In this document: positions 38,005-48,516 of the stretch, piece after piece
How positions within the stretch are numbered: the stretch's first letter is position 1
Layout: every line of letters begins with the position of its first letter
DNA from: Salimicrobium album
GTDB lineage: Bacteria > Bacillota > Bacilli > Bacillales > Halobacillaceae
Direction: 5' to 3'
Assembly (NCBI RefSeq): GCF_900107115.1
Contig: NZ_FNOS01000002.1
Location: forward strand, 62,001-126,000
Length of the DNA stretch: 64,000 bases
Position numbers and translations under genes: made by a program
The notes under the pieces: model-generated
What the model saw: the letters and a program-made list of their open reading frames with translations, nothing else
What the model was told of the DNA's origin: nothing
Database searches by the model: none

Positions 38005-38240
38005 TATACAGGTAAAAGCTTTGACGGAGCAAAGTAGACAGTCGCAATATCGGTTACAGGGAGGCAGCATCTCAGACTGGAAACGCTGCTGCCGTAGCGA
38101 CTGCCGAAATTTCACTCTTGAGCTGACACAGTCGTGTCCGGATGAAGGTCCGTTAACTTACGCAAAGTGGACACAACTGTGTCAACAAGGGTGGTACCGC
38201 GACCATGAACCTCGTCCCTTCTTCAGGGGGCGGGGTTTTT
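38005..38240 (+). ncRNA. T-box riboswitch, phenylalanine-specific, leader of pheST
   Basis: Fills the gap between ysgA and pheS. Likely UUC specifier at 38111-38113 in the right strand of stem I; T-box sequence AAGGGTGGTACCGCGA at 38187-38202; terminator pairing ACCTCGTCCC (38209-38218) with GGGGCGGGGT (38227-38236) before a T run. Responds to uncharged tRNA-Phe. Confidence 0.92.
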
Positions 38241-38263
38241 GTATTTATAAGGAGGTATGGACA

Positions 38264-39298
38264 ATGAAGGAACGTTTGCAGGAACTCGAACAGGAGGCAC
38301 TGCTGAAAGTAGAGCAGGCGGAAACCATTGAAGAATTGAAAAGTGTCCGTGTGGAATATTTAGGTAAAAAGGGGCCGATAACGGAAGTGCTCAGGGGTAT
38401 GGGAAAATTGCCGAAAGAAGAGCGTCCGGTAATAGGTCAGTTAGCAAATGAAGTAAGAGAAAGAATTGCCGATGCCATTGAGGAAAAACAGTCCAGACTT
38501 GAAGACGAAGCCCTGGAAGAACAGCTGAAAAATGAAGACATTGACGTTACCCTCCCCGGCCGTCCGATCCAGGTAGGCGGGCCGCATCTTCTCACTTCGA
38601 TTATTGAGGAGATTGAAGATCTTTTTATCGGGATGGGTTTTGAAATCAAAGAAGGTCCGGAAGTGGAAACGGACTACTACAATTTCGAAGCATTAAATCT
38701 CCCTAAGGGCCATCCTGCCCGTGATATGCAGGATACGTTCTACATCACCGAAGAGCTGCTGATGCGTACGCATACGTCTCCGGTACAGGCAAGAACGATG
38801 AATGCAAAAAACGGAAAAGAACCCGTGAAAATGATATGTCCGGGGAAAGTGTACCGGAGAGATAACGACGATGCCACGCATTCCCACCAGTTCACCCAGA
38901 TTGAGGGGCTGCTTGTCGACGAAAACGTCCGGATGAGCGATCTGAAAGGGGTATTGCAGGAATTTGCGGCTAAAATGTTCGGGAAAGAACGGATGATCCG
39001 TCTGCGCCCGAGTTTCTTCCCTTTTACGGAACCTTCTGTAGAGATGGATATTTCCTGTAAAGTTTGCGGGGGAGAAGGGTGTTCCGTCTGTAAAGGTACC
39101 GGCTGGATAGAAATTCTCGGAGCAGGTATGGTGCATCCGAACGTTCTTGAAATGGCCGGATACGATTCCGAAAAATATTCCGGATTCGCTTTCGGAATGG
39201 GTCCTGAACGGATTGCAATGCTGAAGCATGGAATTGACGACATCCGTCATTTTTATACGAACGACGTACGTTTTCTGAAACAATATCATAACGCGTAA
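38264..39298 (+). CDS. pheS: Phenylalanyl-tRNA synthetase alpha subunit
   Basis: 344 residues, the same length as in B. subtilis. N-terminal coiled coil that grips the tRNA (1 to about 85; [25 protein letters not shown]), then the class II catalytic core: motif 1 region [24 protein letters not shown], motif 2 [23 protein letters not shown], motif 3 [19 protein letters not shown] Cys-rich insert ([16 protein letters not shown]) is typical of Bacilli. The ATG at 38264 follows AAGGAGG; the open frame further upstream crosses the T-box. Confidence 0.97.
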   Translation: MKERLQELEQEALLKVEQAETIEELKSVRVEYLGKKGPITEVLRGMGKLPKEERPVIGQLANEVRERIADAIEEKQSRLEDEALEEQLKNEDIDVTLPGRPIQVGGPHLLTSIIEEIEDLFIGMGFEIKEGPEVETDYYNFEALNLPKGHPARDMQDTFYITEELLMRTHTSPVQARTMNAKNGKEPVKMICPGKVYRRDNDDATHSHQFTQIEGLLVDENVRMSDLKGVLQEFAAKMFGKERMIRLRPSFFPFTEPSVEMDISCKVCGGEGCSVCKGTGWIEILGAGMVHPNVLEMAGYDSEKYSGFAFGMGPERIAMLKHGIDDIRHFYTNDVRFLKQYHNA

Positions 39299-39310
39299 GG
39301 AGGAATTAAT

Positions 39311-41737
39311 ATGCTTATTTCATTGAACTGGCTGAAAGAGCTCGTAGATATCAGCGGCTATACGACAGAAGAATTATCGGAAATTATAACAAAAACCGGG
39401 ATTGAAGTGGACGGTATCTCGGAACCGGAAGAGCTGCCGCAGGGAGTGGTCGTCGGGAATATCATCAGCTGTGAGCAGCACCCCGATGCGGACAAACTCT
39501 CTTTGTGTCAGGTGGACACGGGAGAAGAGACCCTGCAGATCGCCTGCGGTGCCCCTAACGTAAAAGCAGGACAGAAAGTGGCTGTAGCTAAGCCTGGAGC
39601 CGTGCTTCCGGGTAACTTCAAAATCAAAAAAACGAAATTGCGCGGGGAAGAATCAAATGGAATGATCTGTTCCCTTCAGGAACTCGGGGTGAACGAGGAG
39701 GATGTGCCGGAAGCTTTCAAAGACGGCATCTTCGTTTTTCCTGAGGATACAGAAACGGGAGAAGACGCAGTGAAACTTCTGAACCTGGATGATTCTGTTC
39801 TTGAACTTGACGTGACACCGAACCGTGCCGATGTCCTGAGCATGGTGGGGATGGCTTACGAAACGGCAGCTGCTCTTGCTCGGAATTACACGCTCGAGCG
39901 TCCTTCCTATGAGGAAGCGAAAGATAAAGCGGACTCAGACGTAGCGGTAAAGATTGTAGATAAAGAAGCGAACCCGTATTATGGGGCTTTCGTTGTGCAG
40001 GATGTTGAAGTGAAAGAGTCGCCGCTGTGGTTGAAGAATCGTCTCATGGCTGCCGGCACAAGACCCGTCAATAACGTAGTGGATATCACGAACTACGTTC
40101 TCCTTGAGTATGGGCAGCCCCTTCACGCTTTCGACCGTGACCGTTTCAACAGTAATGTGATTGTTACTCGCTACGCCGAGGAGGGGGAAATTTTGGAGAC
40201 CCTGGACGGCAAGTTGCGGACGCTTTCCCCTCATCACCTGGTCATCACCAATGGAGAGAAAGCCCATGCCCTCGCCGGGGTTATGGGAGGTAAAGAATCC
40301 GAAGTGCACGAAGGTACTACTGATTTACTTCTCGAAGCTGCGTACTTCGACCCTCAGGTAGTGAGACGAAGTGCAAATGACCACGAGTTACGCAGTGAAT
40401 CCAGCGTACGTTTTGAAAAAGGACTGGACGTTAACCGCGTTGCTCAGGCCGGGGAAAGAGCGTGTGAACTGCTGCAGAAATACGCCGGGGCGACAATATT
40501 GAAAGGCACAGCTGAAGAAGACCACTTGAATCGCAAAGAAACGGTCATCCGCATGGAGACGTCCAGGCTCAATGATCGGCTCGGTACGAAAATGGAAGTA
40601 CAGGATGTGAAGAACGTTCTGCGACGCCTGCAGTTCGAGTATGAAGAAAAGAAAGGCGTTTTTGATGTGCAGGTTCCGTCCCGCCGTTTTGATATTTCGA
40701 TATTTGAAGATATGCTGGAAGAGACGGCGCGCATTTATGGGTATGATCATATACCTTACACTCTTCCGGAGGGTTCCGGCCAGGCAGGTGGTCTTACAGA
40801 AGAGCAGCGACTGAAAAGAAACGTTAAAACGTTTCTTGAAGGGGCCGGGTTAAGTGAAACGATCACTTATTCACTGACAGATAAAGAATCGGCTGAAGAA
40901 ATGATCAGTCCTGAGCTGAAAGATGAACAGCACGGGGCGGTACGTCTGGCCATGCCGATGAGTGAGGACCACAGTCACTTACGTCTGAGTATTCTGCCGG
41001 AGCTTTTAAGAACTCACAGTTATAATACTGCAAGACAGCAGCAGAATCTTGCGTACTATGAACTCGGGAAAGTGTTTATAAGCAGAGAAGACGAGCACGT
41101 GCAGCAGCCAAAAGAAGTTCTTCGTGCAGCGGGGGCTGTTTCCGGCGAGTGGGTTACGAATCCGTGGCAGCAGGAGAAGAAAGAGGCAGACTTTTTCGTA
41201 GTCAAAGGTATCGTGGAAGAGCTGGCCGGCCGTCTTGGTCTTTCTTTCACTTATGTGAAAGGAGACGTACAGGGCATGCATCCGGGTCGGACTGCTCTCG
41301 TGGTCTGTAACGGAAAGACGATAGGTTTCATGGGACAGGTGCACCCCCGCTACCAGAAAAAACATGACCTGAAAGAAACGTACGTTTTCGATCTGAATAT
41401 GGATCTGCTGCTGAATCTGTATGAAAAAGAGGAAACGTTTGTAAAAATACCTAAATACCCTTCCGTATCCAGGGATATTGCACTTGTAGTAGGCGAAAAG
41501 ACCTCGGCTGGAGAGATCGAAGAGACTATCGTCACAACCGGTGCTCCTCTCATTAAACAGGTACGGGTATTTGATGTATATCAGGGTGAACACCTCGCTC
41601 CCGGAGAAAAATCGATTGCTTTCCGACTGCTCTATCAAAATCCGGAACGAACATTAAAAGATAAAGAAGTGGAAGAAGCACACGGTGCAATATTGGAAGC
41701 CGTTGCCGCAAAACACAATGCACGTCTGAGACAGTAA
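39311..41737 (+). CDS. pheT: Phenylalanyl-tRNA synthetase beta subunit
   Basis: 808 residues. EMAP-like tRNA-binding domain (about 40-150; VGNIISCEQHPDADKLSLCQVDTG), B3/B4 editing domain (about 210-385), B5 domain (about 405-480), a catalytically dead synthetase-like core, and a C-terminal anticodon-binding fold (about 715-808; PKYPSVSRDIALVVGEKTSAGEI). Forms the alpha2-beta2 enzyme with PheS and hydrolyses mischarged Tyr-tRNA-Phe. AAGGAGG precedes the ATG, 12 bases after pheS. Confidence 0.97.
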   Translation: MLISLNWLKELVDISGYTTEELSEIITKTGIEVDGISEPEELPQGVVVGNIISCEQHPDADKLSLCQVDTGEETLQIACGAPNVKAGQKVAVAKPGAVLPGNFKIKKTKLRGEESNGMICSLQELGVNEEDVPEAFKDGIFVFPEDTETGEDAVKLLNLDDSVLELDVTPNRADVLSMVGMAYETAAALARNYTLERPSYEEAKDKADSDVAVKIVDKEANPYYGAFVVQDVEVKESPLWLKNRLMAAGTRPVNNVVDITNYVLLEYGQPLHAFDRDRFNSNVIVTRYAEEGEILETLDGKLRTLSPHHLVITNGEKAHALAGVMGGKESEVHEGTTDLLLEAAYFDPQVVRRSANDHELRSESSVRFEKGLDVNRVAQAGERACELLQKYAGATILKGTAEEDHLNRKETVIRMETSRLNDRLGTKMEVQDVKNVLRRLQFEYEEKKGVFDVQVPSRRFDISIFEDMLEETARIYGYDHIPYTLPEGSGQAGGLTEEQRLKRNVKTFLEGAGLSETITYSLTDKESAEEMISPELKDEQHGAVRLAMPMSEDHSHLRLSILPELLRTHSYNTARQQQNLAYYELGKVFISREDEHVQQPKEVLRAAGAVSGEWVTNPWQQEKKEADFFVVKGIVEELAGRLGLSFTYVKGDVQGMHPGRTALVVCNGKTIGFMGQVHPRYQKKHDLKETYVFDLNMDLLLNLYEKEETFVKIPKYPSVSRDIALVVGEKTSAGEIEETIVTTGAPLIKQVRVFDVYQGEHLAPGEKSIAFRLLYQNPERTLKDKEVEEAHGAILEAVAAKHNARLRQ

Positions 41738-41748
41738 AAAACAGGATA

Positions 41749-41790
41749 AAAATAGCTCAGAGAAGGTTCATCCTTCCTGAGCTATTTTTT
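41749..41790. terminator. Bidirectional terminator between pheT and rnhC
   Basis: AAAATAGCTCAG / CTGAGCTATTTT with an inner GAAGG / CCTTC extension, flanked by A and T runs so it works on both strands. The rnhC stop codon sits in the loop. Confidence 0.88.
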
Positions 41791-42703
41791 TCGCTTTTGC
41801 CGTATTGGCGAAGTGCCACTTCACCACGTGTTTCAAAGTATCTTCTCCGTGAGTTTTCAAAATCGCTGCTGCTGCCCGGTCAACCTTCGAAGAGGCTCCT
41901 TTCGGGATAGTTCTGCCGAAATGATGGCTCAGCTTATTCATTTCCTTCACGAATAAGGAGCGGGCGAGTATGGAAGCGGCAGCTACCGGAATCGAATAAC
42001 TTTCCGCTTTTGTCATAAAATACGTGTTGTTCTCAATTGTTTTACCTGCGGATCGCAGATGCTTTTTATAAATTTCCGGCCTGGCAAACTCGTCTATCAG
42101 AATTCCTTCAGGATGTATGGGAGAAAGGTCCTCCCCGAGTTTCGTTACGGCCTGATGGTGAAGCAGGGCTTTCATTTTGCCCTGGGACCATCCCTTTTCC
42201 CTCCATTCATTGTATCTGTCGTTGGAAAGACGCATGAGCCGATAAGATATATTCATCTCAACGATACGTTTGGCTATTACGGTTATTTTGTCATCTGTCA
42301 GATGTTTGGAATCCTTGACGCCGATTTCTTTGAGCGTGCGTATCTGCTCCTCATCAGCGTAGAGAGCGCAGACGGTGATCGGCCCGAAGTAATCTCCCGT
42401 ACCGGCTTCATCGGAGCCGATATGCGGACTGTGGAACAGACCGGACGGAGGGTGATATGCGTGAGTTTCTTTCTTTGGATTCCTTTCCTCAGGCATGTGT
42501 ACCCCCTTTTCCCATTGCCCCGCTTCCTGCTCCGGTGTCTTTCCCTGAAAGACCACTTTCCCCGATTGGTAAGCGGTGATGGAGGCCAGGGATGTGTGAG
42601 CCTGGAACACGGCATAGGGGGGCGTTTTCTTTAAATATCGGCTATAGTAGTTTTTCATTTCTTCTATTCTCTCAGGTGTAGTCTTCAATACATAAGTCGG
42701 CAT
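41768..42703 (-). CDS. rnhC: Ribonuclease HIII
   Basis: 311 residues, opposite strand. N-terminal TBP-like substrate-binding domain (1 to about 80) typical of RNase HIII, then the catalytic domain with IGSDEAGTGDYFGPITVCA (first Asp and Glu of the DEDE set), KDSKHLTD, the third acidic residue in GILIDEFA, and ASILARS. Cleaves RNA in RNA-DNA hybrids, favouring Mg and junction-less substrates. Convergent with pheT and divergent from zapA, as in B. subtilis. Confidence 0.94.
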   Translation of the reverse strand: MPTYVLKTTPERIEEMKNYYSRYLKKTPPYAVFQAHTSLASITAYQSGKVVFQGKTPEQEAGQWEKGVHMPEERNPKKETHAYHPPSGLFHSPHIGSDEAGTGDYFGPITVCALYADEEQIRTLKEIGVKDSKHLTDDKITVIAKRIVEMNISYRLMRLSNDRYNEWREKGWSQGKMKALLHHQAVTKLGEDLSPIHPEGILIDEFARPEIYKKHLRSAGKTIENNTYFMTKAESYSIPVAAASILARSLFVKEMNKLSHHFGRTIPKGASSKVDRAAAAILKTHGEDTLKHVVKWHFANTAKAKKIAQEG

Positions 42704-42846
42704 AAATCATTGATCCTTTCCTGCTCGTTATGGACTTATTATATCAGACTGTTCGCATCTCGGGTGGGTTGCTTTATATTGCTTTCCTATTTGTTTATCT
42801 TCGTGTTAAGATACTAGTTAGGATTGACAAGCAGGAGGGAATGGAC

Positions 42847-43125
42847 GTGTCCCAATCGGATAAAGGAAAAGTGAAAACTACCGTTGAAATTTACAACCGT
42901 TCCTATACTATAGTAGGAAATGAGGACGACCGTCACGTTCGTGAAGTAGCAGGCAGAGTGGATGGAACAATGAGAGGGATCATAAAGAATAACCCTCGGC
43001 TTGATACCGCTAAACTGGCTGTGCTTACAGCTGTCAACACGATGAGTGATTATATTAAACTGAAAAAAGATTACGATGAACTTATGAGCTATATTCAAAA
43101 GTTGGAGAAAGAGGCCGGAGACTGA
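42847..43125 (+). CDS. zapA: Cell division protein ZapA
   Basis: 92 residues. ZapA fold: VEIYNRSYTIVGNEDDRHVREVAGRVDGTM globular head, then a long coiled coil (LKKDYDELMSYIQKLEKEAGD). Crosslinks FtsZ filaments at the division site. AGGAGG at 42833 is eight bases from the GTG at 42847 and only two from the ATG at 42841, so GTG is preferred. cvpA follows after one base. Confidence 0.9.
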   Translation: MSQSDKGKVKTTVEIYNRSYTIVGNEDDRHVREVAGRVDGTMRGIIKNNPRLDTAKLAVLTAVNTMSDYIKLKKDYDELMSYIQKLEKEAGD

Positions 43126-43126
43126 T

Positions 43127-43681
43127 ATGATTATTGATTTATTGATACTTTTAATTTTATTCCTTGGTCTCGTCAAAGGGATGAAGCGGGGTTTCGTGTT
43201 ACAGCTTTTTCATATCGTCGGGTTCATTGCAGCTTTTCTGACCGCTGTACTGTACTACGATGACCTTGCTTCAAAACTTACACTGTGGGTTCCTTACCCG
43301 GAATTTCAGGAGAACGGGGCCTGGGCTATATTTACAGGGGACGTCCCTATGGAAGTGGCGTTTTACAATGCAGTAGCTTTTATACTGATATTTGTGGCGG
43401 TGAACGTAGTCATACAGATTATCGCTTCAATGCTTGATTTTGTAGCGGAGCTTCCGATACTGAAATCTCTCAACCATCTGCTGGGTGGTGCGCTCGGATT
43501 TGTGGAAAACTATTTAATTCTTTTCATATTCCTGTATATAGCCGCTTTAACTCCTATCATGTTCCTGCAGAACAGCCTGGATAATTCAGTGCTGGCCCCG
43601 CTGATCGTTGAATACACACCTATTATTTCCGGGGAGATAAAGTCACTCTGGATGAAGGAGTTTGCAGGGTTTTTCAAATAA
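43127..43681 (+). CDS. yshB: CvpA-family membrane protein (YshB)
   Basis: 184 residues with four predicted membrane helices (about 2-18, 24-42, 78-100, 122-142) and the CvpA hallmark GLVKGMKRGFVLQLFHIVGF. The family is linked to colicin V export and to envelope stress in proteobacteria; its function in Bacilli is unknown. Starts one base after zapA, suggesting translational coupling. Confidence 0.85.
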   Translation: MIIDLLILLILFLGLVKGMKRGFVLQLFHIVGFIAAFLTAVLYYDDLASKLTLWVPYPEFQENGAWAIFTGDVPMEVAFYNAVAFILIFVAVNVVIQIIASMLDFVAELPILKSLNHLLGGALGFVENYLILFIFLYIAALTPIMFLQNSLDNSVLAPLIVEYTPIISGEIKSLWMKEFAGFFK

Positions 43682-43753
43682 GGAATCTCAGAAGAGCCGC
43701 CGTGATTATTAACTGTCATAGCGGCTTTTTATGTATAAAGGAGGAGAGTTTGA

Positions 43754-45478
43754 GTGAGTCAGATAAACAAAAAAAATGTTATAAAATTACTGGAGGACAT
43801 AGCGGTGTACCTGGAACTGAAGGGAGAGAACCCGTTCAGGATATCCGCTTATACAAAAGCCGCTCAGGCTCTGGAACGTGATAACCGCTCCCTTACCGAG
43901 ATTGATGACTTCACTAAAATCAAGGGAATAGGAAAGGGAACTTCCACAGTAATCGAAGAATATATTGAAACCGGAAAGTCTCCTGAACTCGAGGAATTAC
44001 AGGAAGAAGTCCCTGAAGGGCTGATTCCGCTTCTGGATTTGCCGGGACTTGGTGGTAAGAAACTGGCAAAGCTCTATGATCAGCTCGGAATCGTGGATAA
44101 AGCTACACTGCAGAAGGCATTGGAAGAGGGGGAGGTGGAAAAACTCGAGGGCTTCGGTCAGAAATCAGCTGAAAAAATGCTTCAGTCTCTCCGTGATTTC
44201 GGTACCCGGCCCGACAGGCTGCCTATCGCTTACATGCAGCCTTTTGCAAAAAAGGTGGAAGAATACCTGCATAAGCTGGAGACTATTGAACGGTTTTCAC
44301 TTGCCGGTAGTATGCGGCGTGTGAAAGAAACGATTGGTGACCTCGATTTTATCATTTCCTCGAAAAGCCCCGGGAAGACGAGGGATGAACTGCTGAAGAA
44401 TCCTGATATACGGGAAGTGATCGCTTCCGGAGAAACGAAAGTCTCTGTAGTGTTACGCGGAGACTGGGATGTGAATGTGGATTTCCGCATAGTGAAAGAT
44501 AAGGAATTCGCTTCCACCCTGCATCATTTTACAGGTTCAAAAGATCATAATGTCTTAATGCGTCAAATTGCCAAATCCCAGGGAGAGAAGATAAGCGAGT
44601 ATGGGGTCGAAAACAGTGATTCCGGAAAAATAAAGACTTTCAAAACCGAGAAAGCTTTTTACGAGCATTTCGGTCTTACCTACATTCCTCCGGAAGTAAG
44701 AGAGGGAAAAGAGGAAACAAAACTGTTCAGACAGCCTGTGCCGCTTCTTCAGCCTGAAGATATTAAATCTGATCTTCATATGCATACCACCTGGAGTGAC
44801 GGAGCCCACTCTGTCGAAGAGATGGCCGAACGATGCAAAGAAAAAGGATATGAATATATAGTGATAACCGATCACTCAAAATATCTCAGGGTTGCGAACG
44901 GACTTAACGAATCAAGACTCCGGAAGCAGAGAGAGGAAATCGAAAGAGTGAATGATAAGATGACTGATTTTCACATTTTCTGCGGAGTGGAAATGGATAT
45001 CCTGCCGGATGGAACTCTGGATTTCGATGACGACTTTCTGAAGGAAATGGATGTAGTGATAGCGTCCGTTCATTCCAGCTTTTCCCAGTCAGAAGAAGAA
45101 ATAATGAAACGTATGAATGCAGCACTTGATAACCCGCACGTCGATATTATTGCTCATCCGACCGGCCGTCTGATCGGAAAAAGGCAAGGGTACGCGGTTA
45201 ATATCGAAAAACTCATTAAAAAAGCTGGAGAAACAGGTACCGTTCTTGAATTGAACGCCAATCCGAACCGTCTTGATTTAATGGCTGATAACATAGAGAA
45301 GGCTCAGGAAAACGGAGTAATGATAGCCATCAATACGGATGCTCACAATTTCCCTATGCTTGAGGATATGAAGACGGGCGTCGGTACTGCACGCCGGGGG
45401 TACATGAAGAAGGAAAACGTATTAAATACAAAATCTTTGAAAGAATTTAAGAAATGGCTTAACGATACTTCAAAATAA
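43754..45478 (+). CDS. polX: Family X DNA polymerase PolX with PHP exonuclease
   Basis: 574 residues (B. subtilis 570). HhH 8-kDa domain (1 to about 80; [22 protein letters not shown]), second HhH ([13 protein letters not shown]), polymerase palm with [17 protein letters not shown] (metal Asp pair) and [10 protein letters not shown], then a C-terminal PHP domain (about 335-574) with intact ligands: [30 protein letters not shown] and NTDAHNFP. Fills short gaps in base excision repair and trims 3' ends. GTG start after GAGGAGAG. Confidence 0.94.
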   Translation: MSQINKKNVIKLLEDIAVYLELKGENPFRISAYTKAAQALERDNRSLTEIDDFTKIKGIGKGTSTVIEEYIETGKSPELEELQEEVPEGLIPLLDLPGLGGKKLAKLYDQLGIVDKATLQKALEEGEVEKLEGFGQKSAEKMLQSLRDFGTRPDRLPIAYMQPFAKKVEEYLHKLETIERFSLAGSMRRVKETIGDLDFIISSKSPGKTRDELLKNPDIREVIASGETKVSVVLRGDWDVNVDFRIVKDKEFASTLHHFTGSKDHNVLMRQIAKSQGEKISEYGVENSDSGKIKTFKTEKAFYEHFGLTYIPPEVREGKEETKLFRQPVPLLQPEDIKSDLHMHTTWSDGAHSVEEMAERCKEKGYEYIVITDHSKYLRVANGLNESRLRKQREEIERVNDKMTDFHIFCGVEMDILPDGTLDFDDDFLKEMDVVIASVHSSFSQSEEEIMKRMNAALDNPHVDIIAHPTGRLIGKRQGYAVNIEKLIKKAGETGTVLELNANPNRLDLMADNIEKAQENGVMIAINTDAHNFPMLEDMKTGVGTARRGYMKKENVLNTKSLKEFKKWLNDTSK

Positions 45479-45492
45479 AGGGGCACTACTGC

Positions 45493-47838
45493 ATGAACGA
45501 ACGAATTTTGGGCGTGCTTGAGTTTGGAAAAATAATCGAAAAACTGACCGGTTATGCGGAGACTTCTCTTGGAAAGGATGCGGCTCAGCGTCTGAAACCT
45601 TCCACAGAATTGCCGGAAGTGGTGAAACTCCAAAACGAAACAGATGAAGCCCAGCAGGTACTCCGGCTGAAAGGGCATATTCCGTTCGGAGGCATCAGAA
45701 ACATTAAACCGCATCTTAAACGCACCTCGATCGGAGGTGTACTCTCGGCGACCGAGTGTGTGGACGTGGCGACCACTATCTATGGCGGTAAAGAATTGAA
45801 ACGCTTTGTAGAAGAAATGGAAGAGCCTGACATGCCTATTCTGAGAGAACTTGTCGACATCATTCATCCATTACCGATCCTTGAGAGAACGATCAGGAAC
45901 AGTATCGACGATAACGGGGTGGTCATGGACGGGGCATCTGATACCCTCCGTTCGATCCGCAGCAGAATCAATACGTTAGAAAGCAGGCTCCGGGATAAAA
46001 TGGAATCTTACACGAAGCAGCAGTCCGAAAAACTGTCGGACGCTATCGTAACGATAAGAAATGAACGGTACGTATTGCCTGTAAAGCAGGAGTATCGGGG
46101 AAGTATCAAAGGGATTGTTCATGATCAGTCGTCATCGGGAGCGACACTCTTTATAGAACCCCAGCCTGTAGTCGATATCAACAACGACCTGCAGGAGGCT
46201 AGGGTGCAGGAGAAAAGGGAAGTGGACAGGATTCTCGGAGAGCTGTCCGAGGCCATTGAAGAAGATCGTCCTATCCTTGCCGAGAATGTCCGGGTACTTG
46301 CTGGACTTGATTTCATTTTTGCGAGAGCAAAACTGGGCAGAAGTATGGGAGCAGCTATGCCCGCGATGAACAATGAAGGCAGAATATTGATGAAGCAGGC
46401 AAGACATCCGCTTATCTCAGAGGAAGAGGTAGTGCCGAACGACATCGAACTTGGTACAGACTTCACTTCCATCATCATTACCGGCCCGAACACCGGAGGT
46501 AAAACGGTAACACTGAAACTGGTGGGTCTATGTACATTAATGGCACAGGCCGGACTGCAGATCCCTGCGATGGACGGCTGTGAACTTGCAGTATTCGACA
46601 ACGTTTATGCGGACATCGGAGATGAGCAGTCCATTGAGCAGAGTCTCTCCACTTTCTCTTCCCACATGACTAATATCGTGGATATTCTGGATAAAGTGGA
46701 TGACTCCACCCTCGTGCTTTTTGATGAGCTTGGAGCCGGTACGGACCCGCAGGAAGGTGCAGCTCTTGCTATGGCTATCCTGGATGAAGTGGTTGATAAA
46801 GACGCAAGGGTCATAGCTACGACCCACTATCCTGAGCTGAAGGCATACGGCTACAACAGGGAAAACGTCGTCAACGCTTCCGTAGAATTCAACATCGAAA
46901 CGCTTGAGCCGACCTACCGGCTATTAATCGGAGTTCCGGGGAGAAGTAATGCCTTCGAAATATCGAGACGTCTCGGCTTACGGGAAGATGTAATCAGTGC
47001 CGCCAAAGAAAGAGTGGGAGTCGACTCGGAAAGTGTCGAATCCATGATAGCTTCTCTCGATGAAGCAAGGAGAGAGGCGGAAGCGGACTATGAGCGGGCT
47101 GAAGAGATAAGGCGGGAAGCGGAAGAAATTTACTCGGAGCTTAACAGCGAATGGAAACGGTTCGAGGATCAGAAGGAAAAACTGTATAAGAAAGCCGAAG
47201 AAAAAGCGAAACAGTCTGTTGATAAAGCACGGGAGGAAGCACAGGGCATCGTAGACGAACTGAAGCAGATGAAGAACTCCTCCGAACTGAAAGAACATGA
47301 GTGGATTGAAGCCAGGAAGATGTTCGATGAAGCTGAGCCGGAGCTTACGAAGAAAGAGAAACAGCCGAAGAACAAGCAGTCGAATGAAACAAAGGAACTT
47401 CAGGCAGGCGATGAAGTGAAACTTCTTACGCTGAATCAGCAGGGTGTAATTGTCGAGAAAGGAAGAAACGACGAGTATCAGGTACAGGTAGGATCCATGA
47501 AAGTAAAAGCGAAAAGGAAGGACCTCGAATTCGTCAAAACGAAAAAGCCGGAACGGGAGAAACAGATTGCACCGGTAAGAGGGAAAACTTCCCACGTGAA
47601 ACCTGAGCTTGATCTTAGAGGGGAACGGTATGAAGATGCTTTGAACCGTCTTGAAAAATATCTTGATGATGCCCTTCTCGCTGGTTACCCTCAAGTTTCC
47701 ATTATCCATGGAAAAGGGACAGGCGCCCTCAGACAGGGAGTCCAGTCGCTGGCAAAACGACACTCCAGAATCAGTACGGCGCGTTCCGGTGGTATGAAAG
47801 AAGGAGGAAGCGGCGTTACTGTACTTGAACTTAAATGA
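45493..47838 (+). CDS. mutS2: MutS2-family endonuclease/ATPase with Smr domain
   Basis: 781 residues (B. subtilis MutSB 785). N-terminal MutS III-like helical domain, ABC-type ATPase with Walker [16 protein letters not shown], Walker [17 protein letters not shown] and the [12 protein letters not shown] loop; long coiled coil (about 515-630); KOW-like segment; C-terminal Smr nuclease domain (about 705-781; [18 protein letters not shown] and [14 protein letters not shown]). In Bacillus MutS2 splits collided ribosomes and it also limits homologous recombination. Immediately downstream of polX. Confidence 0.95.
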   Translation: MNERILGVLEFGKIIEKLTGYAETSLGKDAAQRLKPSTELPEVVKLQNETDEAQQVLRLKGHIPFGGIRNIKPHLKRTSIGGVLSATECVDVATTIYGGKELKRFVEEMEEPDMPILRELVDIIHPLPILERTIRNSIDDNGVVMDGASDTLRSIRSRINTLESRLRDKMESYTKQQSEKLSDAIVTIRNERYVLPVKQEYRGSIKGIVHDQSSSGATLFIEPQPVVDINNDLQEARVQEKREVDRILGELSEAIEEDRPILAENVRVLAGLDFIFARAKLGRSMGAAMPAMNNEGRILMKQARHPLISEEEVVPNDIELGTDFTSIIITGPNTGGKTVTLKLVGLCTLMAQAGLQIPAMDGCELAVFDNVYADIGDEQSIEQSLSTFSSHMTNIVDILDKVDDSTLVLFDELGAGTDPQEGAALAMAILDEVVDKDARVIATTHYPELKAYGYNRENVVNASVEFNIETLEPTYRLLIGVPGRSNAFEISRRLGLREDVISAAKERVGVDSESVESMIASLDEARREAEADYERAEEIRREAEEIYSELNSEWKRFEDQKEKLYKKAEEKAKQSVDKAREEAQGIVDELKQMKNSSELKEHEWIEARKMFDEAEPELTKKEKQPKNKQSNETKELQAGDEVKLLTLNQQGVIVEKGRNDEYQVQVGSMKVKAKRKDLEFVKTKKPEREKQIAPVRGKTSHVKPELDLRGERYEDALNRLEKYLDDALLAGYPQVSIIHGKGTGALRQGVQSLAKRHSRISTARSGGMKEGGSGVTVLELK

Positions 47839-47861
47839 TTATGCAGGGGGAGAGGTGAAAC

Positions 47862-48269
47862 ATGGAAGGGTTCTGGGAAATTTCGATCGTGGACACTGCA
47901 GCGAGATTCAGTGTGGTCGTGCTATGTATAGTCGTTTTCCTTACTTTATTCGAGCTGGTTACTAAGTATGATAACTGGAAAGAAATTAAAGAAGGGAATC
48001 TGGCAGTAGCTATGGCCACCGGTGGAAAAATATTCGGTATATCCAACATTTTCCGTTTTTCCATTGAACATAATGATGCTCTGTTTCTCTCCATCGGCTG
48101 GGGAGTTTTCGGATTTCTGCTTCTCCTCATCGGTTATTTCATCTTTGAGTTTTTAACTCCATCTTTTCGCATAGATAAAGAGATTGAAGAGGGGAACCGG
48201 GCCGTCGGGCTTCTTTCCCTCATTATCTCAGTCGGTTTATCTTACGTAATCGGCGCTACAATTATATAA
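47862..48269 (+). CDS. yshE: DUF350 membrane protein YshE
   Basis: 135 residues with four membrane helices (about 14-34, 47-58 weaker, 74-95, 110-133). Contains the DUF350 pattern of a glycine-centred segment (AMATGGKIFGISNIF) and a repeated charged motif (WKEIKEGNLAVA and DKEIEEGNRAVG), which suggests an internal duplication. Function unknown. GGGGGAGAGG precedes the ATG. Same position as yshE in B. subtilis, after mutSB. Confidence 0.85.
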   Translation: MEGFWEISIVDTAARFSVVVLCIVVFLTLFELVTKYDNWKEIKEGNLAVAMATGGKIFGISNIFRFSIEHNDALFLSIGWGVFGFLLLLIGYFIFEFLTPSFRIDKEIEEGNRAVGLLSLIISVGLSYVIGATII

Positions 48270-48282
48270 GGGGAGACAGTCA

Positions 48283-48357
48283 TTGCGTACATTATCCATT
48301 GTAATGATCGTAGTAGCGGTATTGTTTATTGCTGCGGGTGTCATTTACTTAATCTGA
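48283..48357 (+). CDS. 24-residue single-helix membrane peptide
   Basis: TTG start seven bases from AAGGGGAG (48268-48275). The predicted peptide has a short basic N-terminus (MRTLSIVM) followed by a continuous hydrophobic helix ending GVIYLI and a TGA stop. It directly follows yshE (13 bases). It could be a membrane microprotein that works with the YshE transporter-like protein. No homology can be shown from here; a chance open frame is possible. Confidence 0.5.
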   Translation: MRTLSIVMIVVAVLFIAAGVIYLI

Positions 48358-48358
48358 G

Positions 48359-48416
48359 TTCCCGGTTATTTCCGTCTTCGCCCGTCTCGAACATGGCGGG
48401 GCGGGAAAAACGGGAA
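48359..48416 (+). other. Nested hairpin structure between the membrane peptide gene and fadD
   Basis: CCCGTCTCG (48381-48389) pairs with CGGGGCGGG (48397-48405), allowing G-U pairs. An outer TTCCCG (48359-48364) / CGGGAA (48411-48416) pair encloses it. It follows the peptide stop by one base. It may be a terminator without a T run, or another RNA structure. Confidence 0.45.
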
Positions 48417-48443
48417 TTTATTACTAGGTACATATTATTGAAA

Positions 48444-48461
48444 TATTTGAAAAATCATTCA
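48444..48461. promoter_or_regulatory. FadR-like half-conserved operator upstream of fadD
   Basis: The right arm TCATTCA (48455-48461) is a perfect half of the FadR box; the left arm is degenerate. The site lies 20 bases before a TATAAT at 48481-48486 and would cover the -35 region. Confidence 0.5.
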
Positions 48462-48516
48462 TTTTTTCCCTTCCAGCCGTTATAATGGTAGTAACTCATT
48501 TTAAGGAGGGGAAGGA

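Noticed and set aside
38021-38263. Upstream extension of the pheS frame by 81 codons
   Set aside because: The extension lies wholly within the T-box leader and has no homology to PheS.
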